Assembly (NCBI GenBank): GCA_046153015.1
Contig: JBJXGF010000074.1
Location: forward strand, 1 to 10,534
Length of the DNA stretch: 10,534 nt
Source of the DNA: JBJXGF01 sp046153015
GTDB lineage: Bacteria > Actinomycetota > Acidimicrobiia > Acidimicrobiales > CAIXPF01
Reading direction: 5' to 3'
Shown here: positions 7,846 through 10,534 of the stretch, in pieces
How the letters are laid out: every line of letters begins with the position of its first letter
Position numbering within the stretch: position 1 is the first letter of the stretch
The notes under the pieces: model-generated
The model's database searches: none
What the model was told of the DNA's origin: nothing
What the model saw: the letters and a program-made list of their open reading frames with translations, nothing else
Position numbers and translations under genes: made by a program

Positions 7846-7875
7846 CCCGGCGCGCTGTCGGAGTGGAGCGCCGGG
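7846..7875 (+). repeat. Inverted repeat immediately after the mreC stop
   Basis: CCCGGCGC (7846-7853) begins directly after the mreC TGA and is the exact reverse complement of GCGCCGGG (7868-7875), with a 14-nt loop. A pyrimidine-rich stretch follows at 7887-7899 but it is mostly C. It may be a partial terminator or attenuator between mreC and the separately promoted mreD-pbp2, or an mRNA 3'-end stabiliser. Confidence 0.4.
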
Positions 7876-7904
7876 CCCGTCACGTGTCTCCCCCCGCGCT
7901 CGGC

Positions 7905-7910
7905 TAGCCT
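7905..7910 (+). promoter_or_regulatory. Putative -10 box of mreD-pbp2
   Basis: TAGCCT, within CGGCTAGCCTGCG, fits TANNNT and ends 10 nt before the GTG of mreD, with no Shine-Dalgarno sequence between. The geometry matches tig and ndk, suggesting an internal promoter giving a near-leaderless mreD-pbp2 transcript. Confidence 0.45.
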
Positions 7911-7920
7911 GCGATCCCTG

Positions 7921-8445
7921 GTGGCTCAACGCCTGGCGCAGCAGACCCTGCCGGCCAAGGGGGCCCGTGCGGCGGCCCTCGGGCGCGTCGGCGCCGCGGT
8001 GGTGACGGCGGCGCTGGTGCAGACCGCGCTGGTGTCCCAGGTGCGCGTCGGTGGCGCGTGCCCCGACGTGCTGCTCCTGCTCGCGCTGGGCGCCGGGGCC
8101 GCCGCCGGCCCCGAAAAAGGGGCCCTCGTCGGGTTCTTCGCCGGGTTGGCGTACGACGTGCACTTGCAGACCCCGCTTGGGCTCTCGGCCCTGGTGTACG
8201 CGTTGGCCGCCTACGGGGTGGGGCTGGCGCAGCTGCCGTTCAGCCGCCACGCCCGCTGGTTGGCCTCGCTCACGATCGGCCTGGGCTCGGCGGCGGCGGT
8301 CGGCGCGTTCCTGGCCGTGGGCCTGGTGTTGGGCCAGAGCCAGCTCCTGGACGCGCCGGTGGCGGCGGCGGTGCTGGTGGTCGGCGCCGTGAACGCCGTG
8401 TTGGCGCCGCCCGCCCGCCGCTTCGCCGAGTGGGTGCTCCGCTGA
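7921..8445 (+). CDS. mreD: Rod shape-determining protein MreD
   Basis: MreD is the polytopic membrane component of the elongasome, partnering MreC and PBP2/RodA. The 174-residue product is almost entirely hydrophobic, with five to six predicted membrane segments (about 20-40, 47-62, 65-80, 85-103, 113-138, 146-164). It carries the family pattern CPDVLLLLALGAGAAAG followed by GFFAGLAYDVHLQTPLGLSA (71-90), where the Gly, Asp and PLG positions are characteristic. The GTG at 7921 is chosen from the -10 spacing and because it precedes the first membrane segment with a basic N-terminus. Identity rests on this motif, topology and position after mreC, since MreD sequences are poorly conserved. Its TGA shares one base with the pbp2 ATG (TGATG), indicating translational coupling. 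Confidence 0.9.
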   Translation: MAQRLAQQTLPAKGARAAALGRVGAAVVTAALVQTALVSQVRVGGACPDVLLLLALGAGAAAGPEKGALVGFFAGLAYDVHLQTPLGLSALVYALAAYGVGLAQLPFSRHARWLASLTIGLGSAAAVGAFLAVGLVLGQSQLLDAPVAAAVLVVGAVNAVLAPPARRFAEWVLR

Positions 8446-10534
8446 TGCGCCGCCGGCTCCTTCCCCGGGCGGCGCCGGCGCCGGGCGACCCCGCGCCGGC
8501 GCACTCGCCGCGCCTGCGCATCGCGGCGTTGGGCGTGATCGCGCTGTCGCTCTTCGCCGCGCTGTACGCCCGGCTCTGGTACCTGCAGATCATGGCCGGC
8601 CCCACCTACGAGCAGCAGGTGACCGCGGCCAGCCGGTACCGGCGCGTGCAGTACGCCGCCGAGCGCGGCCGGCTGCTCGACCGCGCCGGCCGGGTGCTGG
8701 TGGACAACCGGGAGGCGGCGGCGGTCACGATCGACCGCGACGTGTACCGCCAGCTCGAGGACAAGTCGGGGCTCATCCTGCGCCTCGCCCGCCGGCTGAA
8801 CGAGGCCGGGATCCTCATCAAGGCAGAGGACATCGAACGACGCCTGAACGACGCCCGCTTCGACCCGCTGAAGCCGGCGCCGATCGTCGACGACGTCGAC
8901 GCCGACCTCGAGCGCTACCTGCTCGAACGCTCCTACGAGTTCCCCTCGGTCGACGTGGAGCGCCACATCGTGCGGACCTACCCCTACGGGCACGGCGCCG
9001 CCCACCTGCTCGGTTACGTCGGCAAGATCCGCGAGGACGAGCTGGAGGCCCGCCAGGCCAGCCCGAGCCAGGCCGTGAAGCAGTACCAGGGCGGCGACGA
9101 GACGGGCCAGACCGGCATCGAGCGCAGCTTCGAGGACGACCTGCGGGGCGTGCCCGGAAACCGGGTGATCCAGATCGACGCCCGCAACCGCCCGGTCGCC
9201 ACGGCGTCGGAGACGCCGGCGGAGCCCGGCGCCGACGTGCAGCTCACGATCGACATCGACCTGCAGGTGAAGGTGGAGGAGCTGCTGGCCCAGACCCTCG
9301 AGCAGGCGCGCCGCCAGCCCAAGGAGCGCTCGGCGGACCCGGACTTCACCGCCCCGGCCGGGTCGGTGGTGGTGCTCGACGCGCAGACCGGCGAGATCCT
9401 GGCCTCTGCGTCGTATCCGACCTATGACCCCGGCGAGTTCGTGGGCGGCATCAGCGACACCCGGTTCCGGGAGCTGAACGACCCGGCGTCGCATTTCCCG
9501 CTGCTCAACCGGGCGATCCAGAGCACGTACGCGCCCGGCTCCACGTTCAAGCTGATCACCGCCTACGCCGGCCTGGCTAGCGGCGTGATCTCGGCCGGGG
9601 AGCGGGTGGACGACGGCGGCTCGTACCGCATCGAGCGCTGCCGCGGCGAGAAGTGTGAGTTCCGCAACAGCGGCGGCACCGCCTACGGCCCGGTCGACCT
9701 GCGCAAGGCGCTCACGGTGTCGAGCGACGTGTACTTCTACCGGCTCGGCGAGCGGTTCTGGGTCGACAAGGACCAGTACGGCGAGACCGCCCTGCAGGAC
9801 GTCGCCCGGGTGTTCGGCTTCGGCGCGCTGACCCAGGTGCAGCTCCCCTCCGAGCGGGCGGGCCTGATCAGCGACCCGGCCTTCAAGGCCCGCCGCCACG
9901 ACCAGAAGCCCCAGGTGTTCCCCGACGGGGATTGGCGCACGGGGGACAACGTGAACCTGGCGATCGGCCAGGGCGACGTGGGGGTGACGCCCCTGCAGCT
10001 GGCCAGCGCGTACGGGGCTTTCGCCAACGGCGGCGGGCTGTTCGCGCCCAACCTGGCGCGGGCGGTGCGTGACCCGGCCACCGGCGCCGCGGTGCGCGAG
10101 TTCGGACCGCGGGAGCTGCACCGGGTGGACCTGCCGCCGGCGTTGCGGGACCCGATCCTCGCCGGCCTCCTCGGCGCCGTGCGCGCCGAGGAGGGCACGG
10201 CCTACGCCGCATTCGGCGGCTTCCCGCTCGACCGGTTCCCGTTGGCGGGCAAGACCGGCACGGCGCAGGTGAGCAGGGGCAGGGCCGACACCGCGCTGTT
10301 CGTCGCCTTCGGCCCGGTCCCGGAGCCCCGCTACGTGGTGGCGGCGGTGCTGGAGGAGGCGGGCTTCGCGGCGCGCACCGCGGCGCCGTTGGTGCGCGCC
10401 GTGTTCGAGCAGCTCGAACCGGTCAAGGCGCTTGGTCCGACGGCGCCGGCTGCTCGTCGCCCGGCCGAGGCGCCCGACCCCTCGGCGAGCGCCGGCCCTG
10501 CGCCCACGGCGGGCTGGATCTCTCGGTCACTGGC
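8445..10534 (+). CDS. Penicillin-binding protein 2, class B transpeptidase (3' end outside window)
   Basis: This is the elongation-specific D,D-transpeptidase that cross-links peptidoglycan made by its partner RodA (family names mrdA, pbpA, pbp2). The 696 visible residues begin MRRRLLPRAA, followed by one membrane anchor (about 24-44). The pedestal/dimerisation region has RGRLLDRAGRVLVDN (74-88), YPYGHGAAHLLGYVG (179-193) and GQTGIE (221-226). The transpeptidase domain starts near 300. Its active-site motifs are Ser366-Thr-Phe-Lys369, Ser426-Ser-Asp428 (the SxD form of SxN) and Lys603-Thr-Gly605. Cys399 and Cys404 form an extracytoplasmic C-x4-C pair. The domain finishes near 660, and a Pro/Ala-rich tail runs to the window edge with no stop, so only the very C-terminus is missing. 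The start overlaps the mreD stop by one base. It is not a division PBP (FtsI), judging by its location. Confidence 0.95.
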   Translation, partial: MRRRLLPRAAPAPGDPAPAHSPRLRIAALGVIALSLFAALYARLWYLQIMAGPTYEQQVTAASRYRRVQYAAERGRLLDRAGRVLVDNREAAAVTIDRDVYRQLEDKSGLILRLARRLNEAGILIKAEDIERRLNDARFDPLKPAPIVDDVDADLERYLLERSYEFPSVDVERHIVRTYPYGHGAAHLLGYVGKIREDELEARQASPSQAVKQYQGGDETGQTGIERSFEDDLRGVPGNRVIQIDARNRPVATASETPAEPGADVQLTIDIDLQVKVEELLAQTLEQARRQPKERSADPDFTAPAGSVVVLDAQTGEILASASYPTYDPGEFVGGISDTRFRELNDPASHFPLLNRAIQSTYAPGSTFKLITAYAGLASGVISAGERVDDGGSYRIERCRGEKCEFRNSGGTAYGPVDLRKALTVSSDVYFYRLGERFWVDKDQYGETALQDVARVFGFGALTQVQLPSERAGLISDPAFKARRHDQKPQVFPDGDWRTGDNVNLAIGQGDVGVTPLQLASAYGAFANGGGLFAPNLARAVRDPATGAAVREFGPRELHRVDLPPALRDPILAGLLGAVRAEEGTAYAAFGGFPLDRFPLAGKTGTAQVSRGRADTALFVAFGPVPEPRYVVAAVLEEAGFAARTAAPLVRAVFEQLEPVKALGPTAPAARRPAEAPDPSASAGPAPTAGWISRSL

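Noticed and set aside
7881..7886. CACGTG hexamer between mreC and mreD
   Set aside because: A six-base palindrome is expected by chance and there is no flanking dyad symmetry to suggest an operator.

Overview
The window is a GC-rich (roughly 70% by eye) stretch of housekeeping chromosome. Gene order, near-universal G/C at third codon positions, several GTG/TTG starts, and promoter boxes placed directly against start codons all point to an actinomycetote. The mre genes beside clpX-folC-ndk and the apparent single clpP fit a lineage such as Acidimicrobiia. That placement is inference; no marker gene in the window was compared with a database.

Layout. Positions 1-148 hold no gene I can support, only a perfect 16-bp palindrome at the left edge. 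Two tRNA genes, Pro(TGG) then Gly(TCC), are read on the minus strand (321 down to 149). A 114-bp divergent region separates them from a long plus-strand run: tig (trigger factor), clpP, clpX, folC, ndk, mreB, mreC, mreD and a class B penicillin-binding protein 2 that runs off the right edge. All protein genes are on the plus strand. There is no mobile element, CRISPR array or rRNA.

How the genes work together. tig, clpP and clpX form a protein-quality module: a ribosome-bound nascent-chain chaperone, then a protease chamber with its AAA+ unfoldase. folC and ndk are small-metabolite enzymes (folate polyglutamylation and nucleoside triphosphate balance). mreB-mreC-mreD-pbp2 encode the elongasome that directs lateral-wall peptidoglycan synthesis; its usual partner rodA would be expected just past the right edge. 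The order matches, from memory, the tig-clpP1-clpP2-clpX-valS-folC-ndk-mreBCD-pbp2-rodA arrangement of Streptomyces, minus the second clpP and valS.

Regulation visible in the sequence. TANNNT -10-like boxes lie 9-11 nt before the starts of tig, ndk and mreD, suggesting leaderless or nearly leaderless transcripts. mreB instead has an extended -10 about 110 nt upstream of a Shine-Dalgarno-led start. clpP, clpX and mreB have usable Shine-Dalgarno sequences; mreC and folC do not. Perfect inverted repeats lie before tig, between tig and clpP, between ndk and mreB, and between mreC and mreD. I found no previously undescribed system; the points worth a second look are regulatory and small sequence deviations in known families.
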